From Perkinsus olseni (Eukaryota; Perkinsozoa; Perkinsida), in NCBI GenBank assembly GCA_013115125.1, contig JABANN010000038.1, positions 47,243 to 111,242 of the forward strand: a stretch of DNA of 64,000 nt, read 5' to 3'. The position numbers and the translations under genes are program-made. Positions 12,641 through 24,663 of the stretch are shown piece by piece. How positions within the stretch are numbered: the stretch's first letter is position 1; the number at the start of each line of letters is the position of its first letter. The notes beneath the pieces were generated by a model. It was not told the origin of the DNA, did no database searches, and worked only from the letters and a program-made list of their open reading frames with translations.

Positions 12641-15600
12641 CTAGTGAGAACAGCGAATTATGACGGGAACGCCTCCCTCAGTCCGGTCCCGTACGACCTT
12701 CTGCCACTTTTTCATGTCGTCCTGGAAAGCTCCTTCCTCCCCTTCCAGCAGAGCGATCTCTGCAATATTCCTGTTCACTGTGAAGTGCCACAACCTTATC
12801 GTGCTATCATCGCTGCATGTCGCCAGACACTGACCCTGCGGAGCCCACGCAGCGAACCTCGTAGACGCTATGTGACTGAGAGAAGCAACCACGATTTCCA
12901 CAGGAACTGAAGCACATACACTAGTGGATCTTCGACAATAGCAACCTCGCAGGTTCTCACCCAGGCATGGGCTCGGATCTCGGCTTGCCGGAGACAGCAC
13001 TGAAGAGCTGCACAAGGACGTCCTCATTTGCTGATACTATAGTTGCACCGTTGGGAGACCAGGACTGAAAAGGCGGCAATCAAGCGCCTCATAGAGAGCC
13101 TCGCCTACGAGTCGTATTCAAAGGAGGCATTATGATCCGTTCTACTGAAAGTATTGCTGCAGCCAGAGCCGCGGCGATCAGAATGAAATGGCTTAGCCTC
13201 AATGCGGGTTACGGAAAATGATCATGATGGCATCATTTGGCGACCCCACGAGGCCTTACCACAAAACCGCTGAGGCACTGTATGGGCTCAATGTGAAGAG
13301 AGTTATCCACCAAGGTCCAGATCTTAATGGTAGCATCCGTGCTCGCCGTCGCCATCAGCTTGCTGCCTTCGACAGGACATAAGGCAATGCACGTGATGCT
13401 CTTATTGGGGTGACCTGAGGACACTCTCAATTCGCTCAGGTCGAGCCGGCCGAAGGCCATCCTCAGCAAAAGTTATAGCTCAAAAATCATCAACAAGAAC
13501 GTCGGCTGACGCGACGTTCAGTGCTACTCTAACTAACAAGCCTTCACTTCCCTACCTTCGAAGAGCATAGGATCGCCGGGGAGCCTTTCTGGCTCCGGAG
13601 GTCCCTCCTCTCCCCAACCGTCTTCCGGCTCTTCCGGTATTGGCAACACTTTCTCTGGTCCCCTCACAGCGTCCAATTTCACTATGTCCCAAAAACGAAT
13701 GAAGCCGTCCTTTCCACCGCTAACGACGATACTGTCATCATATGCAGCCGAGCAGTCGACCCAAAGTTGCTCGATTGGATCGTCCAGACGATCGTACGGG
13801 TTGGCGGCCAACATGGCAAGCTCCTCACCAGACTCGACGTCCCAAATCCTCAGCGACAGGTCGGTAGCAACAGAAAGTATCTTCTTGTCCCCGCCGCAGT
13901 ATGTGAGTGAGTTCACCTCGCCCGTATGGCCGTGCATCGGCTCTCCATAGCTCGCGCCGGATACCACGTCCCACTGAGCGATACTGCCATCTTCCAACGA
14001 CACCGCGAGGGTCTTCCCAGACGCGCTGAGCCGAGCGCAGCCAATTGGCTGGCCAGTACTGACGGTCGAGCGCAGGCTCGAAGTCGGAAGATCCCAGATG
14101 CATATGTTCCCATCAGTTCCAGCTGAGATCATCGTGACCTCGTCGCTACACCCGACAAACGGCACGGACTTGCTGTGCCCGTGCAAGGGGTCTCCTCGTG
14201 GAAGAGCAACGGTTGGCCGGAGATAATATGAACAGACTTCGGCTGGCAGACGGACCATAGGCGGGTTCTTTGCGACCTCGGAATCCTCATCCGTGCCCGC
14301 CGGGATCGTCTCCGGTCCAGCAAAATTGAGGACAAGGGAACGAGGCGCGTCTGTGGCACCACAGAAGTACTCTACTTGGAGTTTATGGTAGCCAGCCGTC
14401 AGCTCACTCTCGTACAGTGCATCCTCTTCAATCGCGAGTTTACCGTCCAGATAGACCTTCGCACATTTGTTTGATTCAACACTGAGGGCGTACCTGATGG
14501 CATCAAGCGTTACCGTGAGCGAGCAAGCCGTCAAGAGAAAAACGAAATTCTGAAAACTGGCTTCGAGAATTAATTAACGATATCTGACCACGGATCCTGC
14601 ACGGAACTATTCAACGAAAAGCTATTCGGCATTTGCGCTGATGCCCGCGACAAGCAGGAGCAGCACGTACACCGCATCAATCGGCAAGAGTTAAAAAATT
14701 TTTCTCATATGATGAGTTAACGATTCTTCTTCGCCAAAGACGCGCCGTGCAAGTCGACTTACTTTGCTCTCTTCTTCCCACCGCACTTGAGATTAAGGTA
14801 AGTCGTGAACCTCGCCGCGAAGGGCTTGCTGAATCTCTCCGGAAGATTCTCCCAAGCAACGCCCGTTGTCGGCTCGAAATCCAGTTGTTTCTCAACGCGG
14901 ACAACATCAGGGGACTTGGCTTCTGGAATTCTCCCTCCGAGATCTTCCGAAAAATATTCTCCCAGAAGCCCTGGTTTGCGGACCACCTGAACAGACCAGT
15001 GAGATCGACACCCAAGACAGCTACTTCCACCCTGGGCGGATGCGGAGGTGGGGAAGTACAGGTAGTGGTTCACAAGGGCTCTTGCTACATAAATCCGACC
15101 ATAGAAGAGCACAATCTCATAATACACCCTCCCAAACGTGACTAAATCTCAGAACGACAGACGCTAGCTCCTGCGGGCACAAAGTGCCGCGCACCATCGT
15201 CCCGAAGGCGCAACCGATCGGCTATAGTCGTGATGAGGTGTGCCCGTAGCGGCGACACACCAAATGAGGTTAGCCGAGCGATTCCATGACGGGCAGTGAG
15301 GTACGTATCCGCCTGACGTCGTATCCTCGCTATTCGGCAGACATCGAGAGTAGCAAGGAACATGAGCCCTCATAAGAGCTTTGTTAGGATATCAAGAACT
15401 CGACGCTCACCTCCGATTGCTCCACTGAGTGCTGGAGAACGGCTGCCGGAACCTTCATTTGCTCATCCCCTGTATCCGGGCCAGAGTAAAGGAGATTAAG
15501 GTACCCCTGTGGGCCCTCCGACGCCGAAAAGAATCTGCATAGTTGAGCAGAGTGGACGGCCTCCATTCGGCAACTCGCCCTATTCCCGAAGCAACTTTGG

Positions 15601-18600
15601 CATCCGACAATCAGACCGCGGCTCGTGAGCCAGCCAATGACCCCTCACGTCACTAACGTCTACGTTTTACTGCCACACTTACTTTAACGCTAGCCAAGGC
15701 ATGAGAAGACTGCTACAGCAAGCAGCAGTCGAGAGCCGTATAGCCATTCCAAGAGGAGATTCCACTCCGATCGAGGAGCGCGGCGCGGGAAAACCAGTTC
15801 GAGCCTCGAGGCGAGTACACTAGAGCACCGTCCACTCGCGGTTGAAGTACTTGTGAGTTCTAACACCTAATCCCGCCCGGTCCCTGCCTACTGAACAGTA
15901 ACTCTGTGATTCCCAGGCATCAGCTGCGTCGCTCCGCTCGGACTCTCACTCTTATTATCGACCACTAGTTTATCGTTCACATACATAAGAGATGGTCCGC
16001 CGCTGTCAAGGGTAAACGTGTACTCTCCCATCTTCGCAATGACCAAAAATGCCGACCATCTGACTGCCACGTTTTGGCGCAGTTTTTCGGGCAAATGCCC
16101 CCAGCTGTCAGGGCCCTTGCAGATCTCCTGTTCAACGCAAGCATGGTCCGGCCGCAATCCCATCAGACTCGGCACTCGATCGCCAACAGACATCTCGCCA
16201 AAACCAAAGTACTCGGTGAAAACACATTCAGGGAAATCTTTCTTCAGCAGAGCTCGTTCGCCCGTAGCCGTACTAGCGAGAGTCGTCAAAGATATCCTCT
16301 CCATGTCTATCATATTCTTGCCAAGATTTAGTTTGATAGCCGTCCTCGTGCGCCCTTCTTTCGGCTGCGCTATGTTCCACATCCCAACAGCACCCGAGCG
16401 GAGACTGCACATCTGGTCCGCTTTCAACACGAGCTCGTCCTCAGTGACCTTCCCAGTCGGTTTCCATTCCCACACGCCACAAAACTCCATCACAGCATCA
16501 TTTTCATCCTTCGGACGAACCCAATGAGCGGGAACCTTCTTGTCCATCCCACCGTGGGAGTACACGATATCATACGTCCCATTGGCGTAACTCTCCTCCA
16601 CCTTCCCGCTGCACCATCGGCCTTTCCCCTGGTAATTGACCATAACAACGTCCTCAGCCCCCAGTCGTTTCATCGCGAATCTGAATAAGCGGAGCGAAGC
16701 TACTGTAGTAAGAATCACCCATTCTGACACCACCACTGGTGAAGCCCTCACCTGCCATTCCAGAAGGCTTGGTCGTATTCGAATTTTTTCCGGCTTTGGA
16801 GGACCACTTGAAAGCCCGACATCTCGTTGATCCGCTGCTTGGCCAAGTCATCTTGTGCGAGATTACTCACAGCCCGAGACGCCTCTCCCTGAGTCAAAAC
16901 TTAGCCTTAGCAGTCGTCAGAAAGGCACGAACTGCACCCCTAACCCTTGATAGGAAGCGGCGTATCGAACACCCGAATATCGAGGAGGAACCCACATTTT
17001 TCGTGCGGGGAATGAGGAGAATCCCTTCAGCATCATGGAAGTGTCGAAAGAAGCGGGACCTCGAGTCCCAGCTACCTGCAGGAGCGCTGAATCTGTGTGG
17101 TTGTTCATAACCTCGACGACCATCTTAACCACCCCCGCCTCTGTAAGCTTCCGGCACAGATCCACGTCCTGGGCCAGATTGGCCACTGCTCGGCAGGCGT
17201 TTTCTGCGACCGTTGGGACGCTCATGAATTGTTGCAGCCGTTCCGCCAAGATTTCGATGCCCCCCTCCCGAGCGAAGGCAGAGCGAGCGCGGCCGCCATT
17301 CAGCGTTGACGGGCTGGTGCAGTTGGCGAGACACTGGAAGGCTGTTGCTGCCTGAAAAAATAGAGCATCAAGCGTCATGGCAACCAATCCTGAGATGCGC
17401 ACCTCCTCATCCTCGTCACAGTGGTGGAAAAGGTATCTTACTAAGGGGTCGACACTTTGCACCGCCATAATGGTAGAACGAGCCGCCTGCGGTCGCCAGT
17501 CTGGGAAGCTCAGGAGGACCAGTAAGTCAACAGAGCAGGCGGCATCGCAATGCTTCCAATAACCGGCACAGTTAGGCCTGACAAGAGAACAGACGATTAG
17601 ACACGGCTGAGTTCCAAAAACCCAACTATCGATGGCTTCAATGACCAAGACAGATAAGAAACCTACTGAGAGTGTCAACTCAGCGTACGAGGAAGTTACC
17701 AGTGGACGCAACGACTTAGCCAATCTCAAGTTGCGCAGTACCACCCGAGCAGCCATCTACCTCGATAGTGCCGGCCGAATGCTCTCCGGTGCTTTCATAA
17801 TCTCCGCTAACATATCCGCAGTACTCGTGACGTCACTCAGAATGACCACATTGCTGCCGGCTTCGCTGGCCTCCTTCAAATCCTTCTGGACTTGAGGATT
17901 TTCGAAAACGCCAGGCCGCAGGATGACAACAACATTCAGGCTTTCCGCGCTCTTGCTAGGAACTGAGGGGAGAAAACTTGCATGAGCGGGAGCTCGACGA
18001 GGCAGTCCCATTCACCGCGAATAAACTACTGCCCTAGCTACCGCTGACCTCCGCCAGACCGAACCACAACACTCGAAAAGAAAAAGGCTTCCAACCTGTC
18101 ATGGGATCCTCTTGCGGCGCTGCTTCCTTTTTGTTATCCTCCTTTTTAGTATCCTTCTCTTTCTCAGCCAAGGCATTGCGACACAGCATCGTTCGGACCT
18201 AAGGTTCTCATCTATGAAAACCCAAACTAACAAAAAAAATTATGAAAGAAGCAAAACTTTATGAAAATTATTTATGAAAACCCGGGTTCTTTTTTTCTTT
18301 TTGGAGAGAAGAATCCCGAACCCGCAGAGTGCAGAGTAAGCGGTTTAGCTTGCAACTTCGTCGAGCCGCACCGCCAGGGCCGAATGATCGGGATGATCAA
18401 CCCACTCTTCCCACTCACATTAGGTGTGTGATCTCTGATGCTCTTGAGCAAATCCAGAGCCATAGATGTGCCCTCCTTAGATCGATCGTGGCAAATGAAC
18501 AGGTCATACCTGATTCCATAGAAAAAACTTCCGAACCGTTCCAGTTGAGGTAAACACCGTAGCCGCCCAAAGTGGCAGAACGGGAGCTCGTCGAGTTCAG

Positions 18601-18648
18601 TTGAGCCGTTGCAGACCACGAGCTCCGTGTTCCAAGGTCCGGCCAGAT
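12641..18648 (-). CDS. TIR-ARM-Tudor-PA14-PA14-WD40 multidomain protein, possibly the N-terminal tail of the dynein
   Basis: Domains in translation order. A TIR-like fold: RYDLFICHDRSKEG near 18.5 kb, then LNVVVILRPGVFENPQVQKDL near 17.9 kb. ARM-type helical repeats at 17.57-16.75 kb (VAENACRAVANLAQD, EASRAVSNLAQDD). A Tudor/Agenet-like barrel (VMVNYQGKGRWCSGKVEE) near 16.6 kb. A first PA14 domain at about 16.1-15.4 kb (DSWGHLPEKLRQ, YTFTLDSGGPSLMYVNDK). A second PA14 at about 15.0-14.3 kb (GLLGEYFSEDLGG, KVYLDGKLAIEE). Seven WD40 blades at 14.25-12.73 kb ending in motifs such as ICIWDL, LRIWDV, IRFWDI, IKIWTL and IRLWHF. The TIR lacks the usual acidic catalytic residue. An in-frame TAG lies at 12641-12643. 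A donor after WQK (near 12.69 kb) and an acceptor at 12593 would instead join it in phase 0 to the dynein linker. The first exon and start codon are uncertain, and one splice near 13.5 kb could not be resolved. Confidence 0.75.
16689..16700 (-). repeat. Dispersed 12-mer GCTTCGCTCCGC, copy 2
   Basis: Exact copy in sense orientation inside an intron of the TIR/ARM/PA14/WD40 gene, directly followed by the acceptor TTATTCAG. Confidence 0.9.
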
Positions 18649-18823
18649 CTACAGCTTATTGAAGCCTCATAAAATAGCTATTCTCAGCTACAGCGACGGA
18701 TTACTGGACAAGTTCAATCATCTGAATGATTCACGAGAATGCAAATGCGCTCACTATCGTCGTAAAATTCCACAAACTTAAGGTTACGACGCCTTTTCGA
18801 CACACAGTAAGATCCTGTCACCG

Positions 18824-18860
<37 letters not shown>
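18824..18860. repeat. CAT trinucleotide microsatellite
   Basis: Twelve uninterrupted CAT units plus one base. It lies just downstream of the stop of the TIR/EF-hand gene and upstream of the next minus-strand gene, so it is noncoding (3' UTR or spacer). Confidence 0.95.
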
Positions 18861-18861
<1 letters not shown>

Positions 18862-18875
18862 GTCACGGCCCAGCC

Positions 18876-21610
18876 TCACGCTTTCTGGAACCTCTTTCCC
18901 TTCATCATGTGCTTGGCCTTATCCACTAAATACTTATAATGGATGCCCACATCTCTGTCGCCTTCAAGTATACCTGTCGTTAAAACAAGGTCGCCCAAAT
19001 CGCCTTATTTCAAAAGCGTGGAAGTGACAAGAAAGAAATCAGCCGTAGCCCGATCTACCCATTTTCTTGGAGACATAGGCATGGTAATTGTGGAAGGTCG
19101 TGAATGATATCTCGCTGTCAAGCGACATGCCGGGATACCTGAGCACCACACCTGCCTCGAGCTACTCTAACCACCTCAACGTTTTCTACAGCATGAGCGA
19201 GAATATCCTCCTGCTGATCATCTCACTGTACTGACCTCCGAGCGTTTCAGTGATGACCTACGGTGACATCTCATGCGCGGCGGGGTAGTACGAGGCCCTC
19301 ACTCTATCAACTTTGACAAATTGGTTCCAATCGACGACGCCCTTGCTCTCGGTGTCGTAAAGTTCGAATAAGCTTTTGATGTTAGTGTCGATGTCAGAGG
19401 GCACCCTCACGTTCCTCTTAGAATCTGCTTTGGCCACCTTGTAACTGCGAAAGCCAAGAGAGTAGCCGAGCCACTCAAGTTCGCTCCCGGCACCCTACAT
19501 CTCCATGCGGCCATCGATCGGAAGGTCCATTGCTTTACTATTCTTATACTGCAAGCGAAAGGACGGTACTCCAGCCGCGCGAGACCTGAACCGGGAAGCG
19601 ATCAGACCGAAACAACGAATGCTCTCAAAATCCACTCCAACCACCACCATGGCCCCGTCCACCTCAAGGTAGTCCTGACCTACCTCGGTGACTTATTGTC
19701 GTCCATCTTCACGACTCCTGGTAGCAACAGCCTCCTCACGGCCGCTGCTGAGTGCTCCTGCATATACGAGTACGTCGGGACTCTGACAATAAAATGGTGA
19801 GAAGCGGGTTGAGCGCGCCTTGTGTCCACCTTTGAAGGCAGTCCCTGTGGACAAGATCTTCATATCGCAAGAGCTCAGCCTCAACCCCTTCTATAGCGTC
19901 CGTTACGACATGTAGTAGAGTGATATGAACCTGATGTGCGGTCGGACGCGGAATATCGTACGCGATAAGATCATAAATGCGACAGGCAAAGTCGCGCGCC
20001 ACGAAATTACCTCCTGCTCCAGTGCAACTCTAACCTCTTCGCAAAGCTGCTCATCAGTGAAGCAGTTGGACGTTACCAGTATGACCAGATTGAAAGATTC
20101 TCTCACGTTAGATACCTGCTATCACGTCCATCTCGTCATGAAGTAAAGCCCGCCACTACCTTAGCGTTCTCTGACATGCTATTGTATCCCGAAGAGACGC
20201 CGTTGTTAAGTGCCACAGATAGTGCCGGTGCCAGTATTTTAAGTTGCCTGAAAAATTAAAGATTCCTTCGCATTCGACTCTCCTGCTGAACGAATATAAT
20301 TAGAATTCACAGATTTGTCGTCAACAGAACTGATCACTTGAGATCGAGAAAGCAATCGAAGGCTGGCGTGAGGGCTCTGCCCCCCTCCCCTTTCATCGGC
20401 TTTTTCCTGGGTTCTAATTCACAGGCATGGCTCTATTCCATCTCACCGTGAGGACACACGAAAACTTTTCGCTGTTCTTTGAATTTTCGACTCATCACAC
20501 GAAGATGACGTTTCCCATGGCCCATCAAGGTTGCCCGCTTACTTATGCAAGTACTCCGCGGTGGATGGGGCCTTCTCAGACACGATATGCTTAGCACAAG
20601 TTATACAAAAATCATAACGCTTCCGCACTGAGGAGCGCATCCTAGCCTTCGATACCTGCTCAAAAGAGGCGTTCGCATGGTTGCAGCTATCACTTAGAAG
20701 CTTTCTCGGAGCAGACAGGGATAGTCGAATATCGAGGGCTGATGATTCCTCGGAGCAACGGCCCCTTATGGGAAGCCTCCAAGCAAGATGCCGGTGGTTG
20801 GTGGAACAAGAGAAAGCAAACGGACGCCCCCCTAGCCTATCCCTCCAGGGATACTAGGGGATGTAGCATTACCTTGGCGCCAAAGCGGAGGATATCGTCC
20901 ATGACTTTTCGAGACTTGGCCTCGCGTATCTGATCTACCTTTTCTTGGTCGCTAAGTTTGAGGCAAGTCAATAAGAGGTCATTGCATTGGTCGAGCAGAT
21001 CAGATACCTGCCGGGGAAAGGCATCGCGATTGCGGCTACAGTGGAGCAAGGGTGGAAACCACGGGCCCGGCATCCCCGGCCGCGAGTGAACTCGTGAACT
21101 GCGCAAACGAACGACAGTGTTCGGTCCTACATATACGACGTTCTTCTTCCCCGTCAGAGTTTCCCTATGAGCCTCAGGGGCACCGTCGAAAGCCTCGGTG
21201 AGCGTGGGGCACGTGGCGATCCACTGCAGTAGCACCTGCTCATGAAGGAGTACCAACAGCGAGGGAATATCATCTTTACTATGTTCTTCTTTCCCGTAAT
21301 AGCCTGCTCTAGTGCATCGCACACGATCTTGTTCTTGAAAGTCTCGGGACCACCTAAACGCATCTTTCACCAGCTGCACGACCAGAGTAACCCACATATC
21401 AGGAAGGCGACATTCTGCGCTTTGATTGCGTAGCTGTTGTTATCCGACTTCGGCTCCTGGACCTGCGATCAGGCCCACTTCTATCTGTGAAGGGAAGGCC
21501 TTCCTTACTGTAAATCCCAGTATGGTGAGCATGCTCCTGTAAATGGTTTTCACATTATGAGCTGCCTCCAGGCACTCTGTGTCGTGGACGATTATCAAGT
21601 CGTCCGACAT
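18876..21610 (-). CDS. TIR-domain protein with C-terminal EF-hand region
   Basis: About 510 residues from roughly 14 exons. It starts at ATG 21608-21610 (MSDDLIIVHDTEC). The first 150 residues look like a divergent TIR (DLIIVHD, then VCDALEQAITGKKNIV). A clearer TIR follows: YDFCITCAKHIV near 20.6 kb, FNLVILVTSNCFTDEQLCEEV near 20.0 kb, then HITLLHVV. The second Glu of CEEVRVAL aligns with the catalytic Glu of NAD-cleaving TIRs such as SARM1. After an intervening alpha/beta-looking stretch comes an EF-hand-like loop (FELYDTESKGVVDWNQF) near 19.35 kb and a basic C-terminus (HMMKGKRFQKA). Stop TGA is at 18876-18878. Four in-frame TAGs vanish when 38-54 nt introns are removed. The join between the TIR and EF parts (38-nt intron near 19.68 kb) is phase-consistent but unproven; two genes are the alternative, the second starting at the ATG near 19.65 kb. 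Confidence 0.6.
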
Positions 21611-21983
21611 ACTCTACGAAGGAAAATCTGAGACACTTTTCAAGCACGGGAGTACAGGGCCGTGCCGTGCAGTACTTTCTACCGAACGAAGACGGCTAAG
21701 TAAGTCTGAGAGCGCAAACTCCAACCGACAGACTAGCAGCCCCTCAGTGCCATGGCACTCCTACTCTTTAGTCCAGTGCAACTTTTGCTTTGCATGAGGA
21801 ACGGTAATCTAGTTGACGCAGAGTACGGATGCCCCGGAAATGCTCAGCGGTGCAACTTCGACTCCGTAAACGCTCAGCAGCTAGCACTGCCGACCTATGT
21901 TCTACCCCCCATGCATGATACGAGGCGATCGCTGTGTGTTTAAGGGCGAGCGAGATTAAGAAATGCGCCGGCGTTAAGGAAGT
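21611..21983. other. Spacer between two minus-strand genes
   Basis: About 370 bp between the stop of the 24.1-22.0 kb gene and the start of the TIR/EF-hand gene. The frame of the upstream gene stays open for about 70 codons past its TAG, but nothing in that extension looks coding. No RNA gene or repeat was seen. Confidence 0.5.
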
Positions 21984-24124
21984 CTAAGATTGCAAGATTT
22001 CCGTCGGGGCCTTGCATCCGTAATCCCTAGATGGCGGCGGCGCCACGAAAGCTTTCCTCGCCTTCATAGCAGACGAAGCGATGACGCTCTCCAGTGGGTC
22101 CGCAATCTTCCCGTTGCGAGGTTCCGCCCCTGTCCCTGTTCAATACCCAACATACCCAATTGCGGGATCTTATCCACTCCTTACTAACTCAACGGCGCGA
22201 CCAGCAACAGACAACTGCACAACACTTGTACACCATTTCACACACCAATCGTAAGTTCATGCCAGACTTTAAGCTTTTTGCAGAAGAACTCGTGCATCAG
22301 CTCGAAGGTACCCCTTGCTGACGAGTGTGCGCTCACGAATTCTCTGAATCCTCTCACGTCGGCAGAGTACAGGCCGCCAAACAATCGATCAGCAGCTTCT
22401 CCACAGTTCCTCACTTCGCGTGTATTGACCTCGTCAGGCAGAAGCGTCGCGAGCTGGATGTTTGTACTGAAATGATGACCGGCCTGTAGAGTAGACGACC
22501 CAGCGAGGCAGCCAACGGCATCAAATGCGACGAAACGCAACGATAGCAAACGAGATTTGAGGGACGACCGCGACCACGAGAGATAACAAAGAGGTTGCCA
22601 GAGATTCGACGGCGTCACTTACAATGCGCGAGCTTCACCGTTGCATTCAACCCTGTCCCACTCATAGTGCGTAGGGGTCTTTTGGAACGCGAAGGCTTTG
22701 CCGGGCTGATCCTGGACCTCCACAATGCAGAACAGAGAAGGCAGGCCATCTGGGACGTCCGCCCTACTGTGCTCCTCCATAACCACGAATTCCTGGAAAA
22801 GTACGAGTGCCAGTTACGGACCTGTAGTGGGTTAGAAAGCCCCGACTTACTGTTAGCATCGGGCGATTGGCCACACCTCCCCTGCCACCCCGCGGATGCT
22901 TCGTCAAGGCTCTTGCCGTCTTGCAGAAGTAAGCATGACTGATACGTGCTGTATCAGTGATGGGGTTCGTAGCCAGGAGCTCAGGTTTGAGGAAGTTCGC
23001 ATACCCGTACACGTTTCGGTCGTAGAGATCGCGGAATATTCGTTGGGTTAACGGGCCGCAGAGCTCCCTCGAAAGCATCTTCAAGTCCACGTGCCACCAA
23101 CTACGAAAGGCGACAAATCACAATTACGAAAGAAATCCATGAGCGTTTTCACGTTTCATGATCTCACGGTTCCCTTGCCATTCGCAATGGCATTCGACGC
23201 CTCTACGGCCGAGCGGAGCGTGTCAATCCCAGACTTACAACATCCATCCCTCATTCCCGCAAGGCCCGAAACCAATGTCATACCCTCCTGGGGATGCCTC
23301 GACGAGGAAAACTTTCGTTGGATTGGCGGCAAGGGAAAGCACGCAAACTGTCGTCTCCGCCTTTATGCCAAGCTCCATAGCTGAGCTCACGATCGAATAA
23401 CCCTAAGAGTGAAATTGTGAGGCGGAACAGTGCGCGCCGTGTAGTCGCTCACTTGCAAATTGTATGCACAGGGCTCAGGCTCGCCGTAAGGACCAAACTC
23501 CATCATGACCCGCACAAACCACTCGCCGGTCGACAGCCCTGTTCTCTTCACGCTACTCCAGGCTTCTCTGTTGACTGGGTTCGCCAAAAGGGCATCGTAC
23601 AGAAGGGTGACGGCTTCTTCACAGCTCTGGACGGGAGCGTGGTTCGCCGATTGGCTGACTCTAAATCGAAGGGTCGTGTCGCGCGCGCACCTAAGAGAGC
23701 TGGAAGATCAGGGAACCCACGATTCCGTTAAGAACCGATAATAGGTGGGTGATCTCGCCCGAGCGACGTACATCAATAAGGTCGAACGACCGGCAACTTC
23801 TACACGATCCAGAGCGAATTTCGTCGGGGATTTAGAAAACTGGAAAGAGTCTGCCGATTTGTCTGCCTTGAACACACATTGGAGAGTGTCCTCTAGCTGG
23901 GGCGACGAGATCGCCTCGACGGAATACCCCTGAAAAGACAGTGCCAGCTTCCACAAGAGAATGCTGAATATACGCACTTCGAGCTTAGGAGGGCCAATTT
24001 GTGTTCTCTCTCTTTTGGCTTCTTTAAGCTCTTTGCCCCATCGCCTTTTTATCATCTCGCTCAGTCCAGGAGAATAAACACAGGGTAACATCCCCACCGC
24101 AAAAAGAAGGTGGAACGAGAACAT
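21984..24124 (-). CDS. Unrecognised eight-exon protein with signal-like N-terminus
   Basis: Roughly 470 residues. ATG at 24124 is preceded in frame by TGA and followed by a hydrophobic stretch (FSFHLLFAVGMLPCVYS) that could be a signal peptide or anchor, then a basic segment. Exons were joined by phase: the first intron is 23930-23977 (48 nt), and others are 50-130 nt. Landmarks: SPQLEDTLQCVFKADKS, EEAVTLLYDALLANPVN, VFLVEASPGGYDIGFGP, LKMLSRELCGPLTQRIF, GLPSLFCIVEVQDQPGK and a C-terminal APPPSRDYGCKAP. The stop TAG is at 21984-21986. I recognise no domain. It is transcribed divergently from the zinc-ribbon gene. The exon joins look sound because every frame closes cleanly; the function is unknown. 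Confidence 0.6.
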
Positions 24125-24663
24125 ATTTCACTTCAGAACTGAGTAGAGAGATATGCGCCGAGAATCCCTATGTGGCAGCAAACAACAGCGCAGGCAAGCG
24201 CTAGGAAGGCGATGGTATCATGAAACACCGTATTCGGGTTCCGAATTTGATGGAGAATGCATCGAAGGCATATCCACATTCATAAAACCCATGATTATCT
24301 GTTCGAGAGGACAGCTCGAACCCAAAGGACGAGGAGACGTTAGGGCGAGAGGAGGAAATGCAACACGTGCATGGACATCCATAAGATATTCCCACTACAG
24401 CCGCTGTAGTACAGCGCGCTGCAATGAAAAATCGTTGAAATTCCTTCGGCGGATGCGTTTAACGGCTTCGAAGGCTTAGTTACGACGCAGACGTCCTAAT
24501 GAGATGAGCGAGACGCAGGGTGTTACCGGAGACGCGCGCCCCGGATTTGGGCGCGCGAAAGCTTCCGTCTGAGCTGAAGCTCATGCCTGTTACCTTTCCC
24601 ACCAGCATCATTACATCGAGACGAGGAGCTTCTGAGTGGAATTCCGAGTATTCTGCATCTACC
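24125..24663. promoter_or_regulatory. Divergent intergenic region
   Basis: About 540 bp separating a minus-strand start (24124) from a plus-strand start (24664). It must hold both promoters. No TATA-like box, repeat or RNA gene stands out. An in-frame ATG at 24583 could extend the plus-strand protein by 27 residues into this region. Confidence 0.4.

Noticed and set aside
18821-18863. A poly-His or poly-Met coding repeat from the CAT run
   Set aside because: It lies after the TGA at 18876 on the minus strand and in no supported plus-strand exon.
18930-19680. A long minus-strand frame interrupted only by TAG codons (19495, 19258, 19186, 19162), suggesting stop-codon reassignment or a pseudogene
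   Set aside because: Each TAG falls in or at the edge of a 38-54 nt GT-AG intron with a good acceptor; removing the introns gives a continuous EF-hand protein. Other genes here (midasin, the 21984 gene) use TAG as a normal stop.
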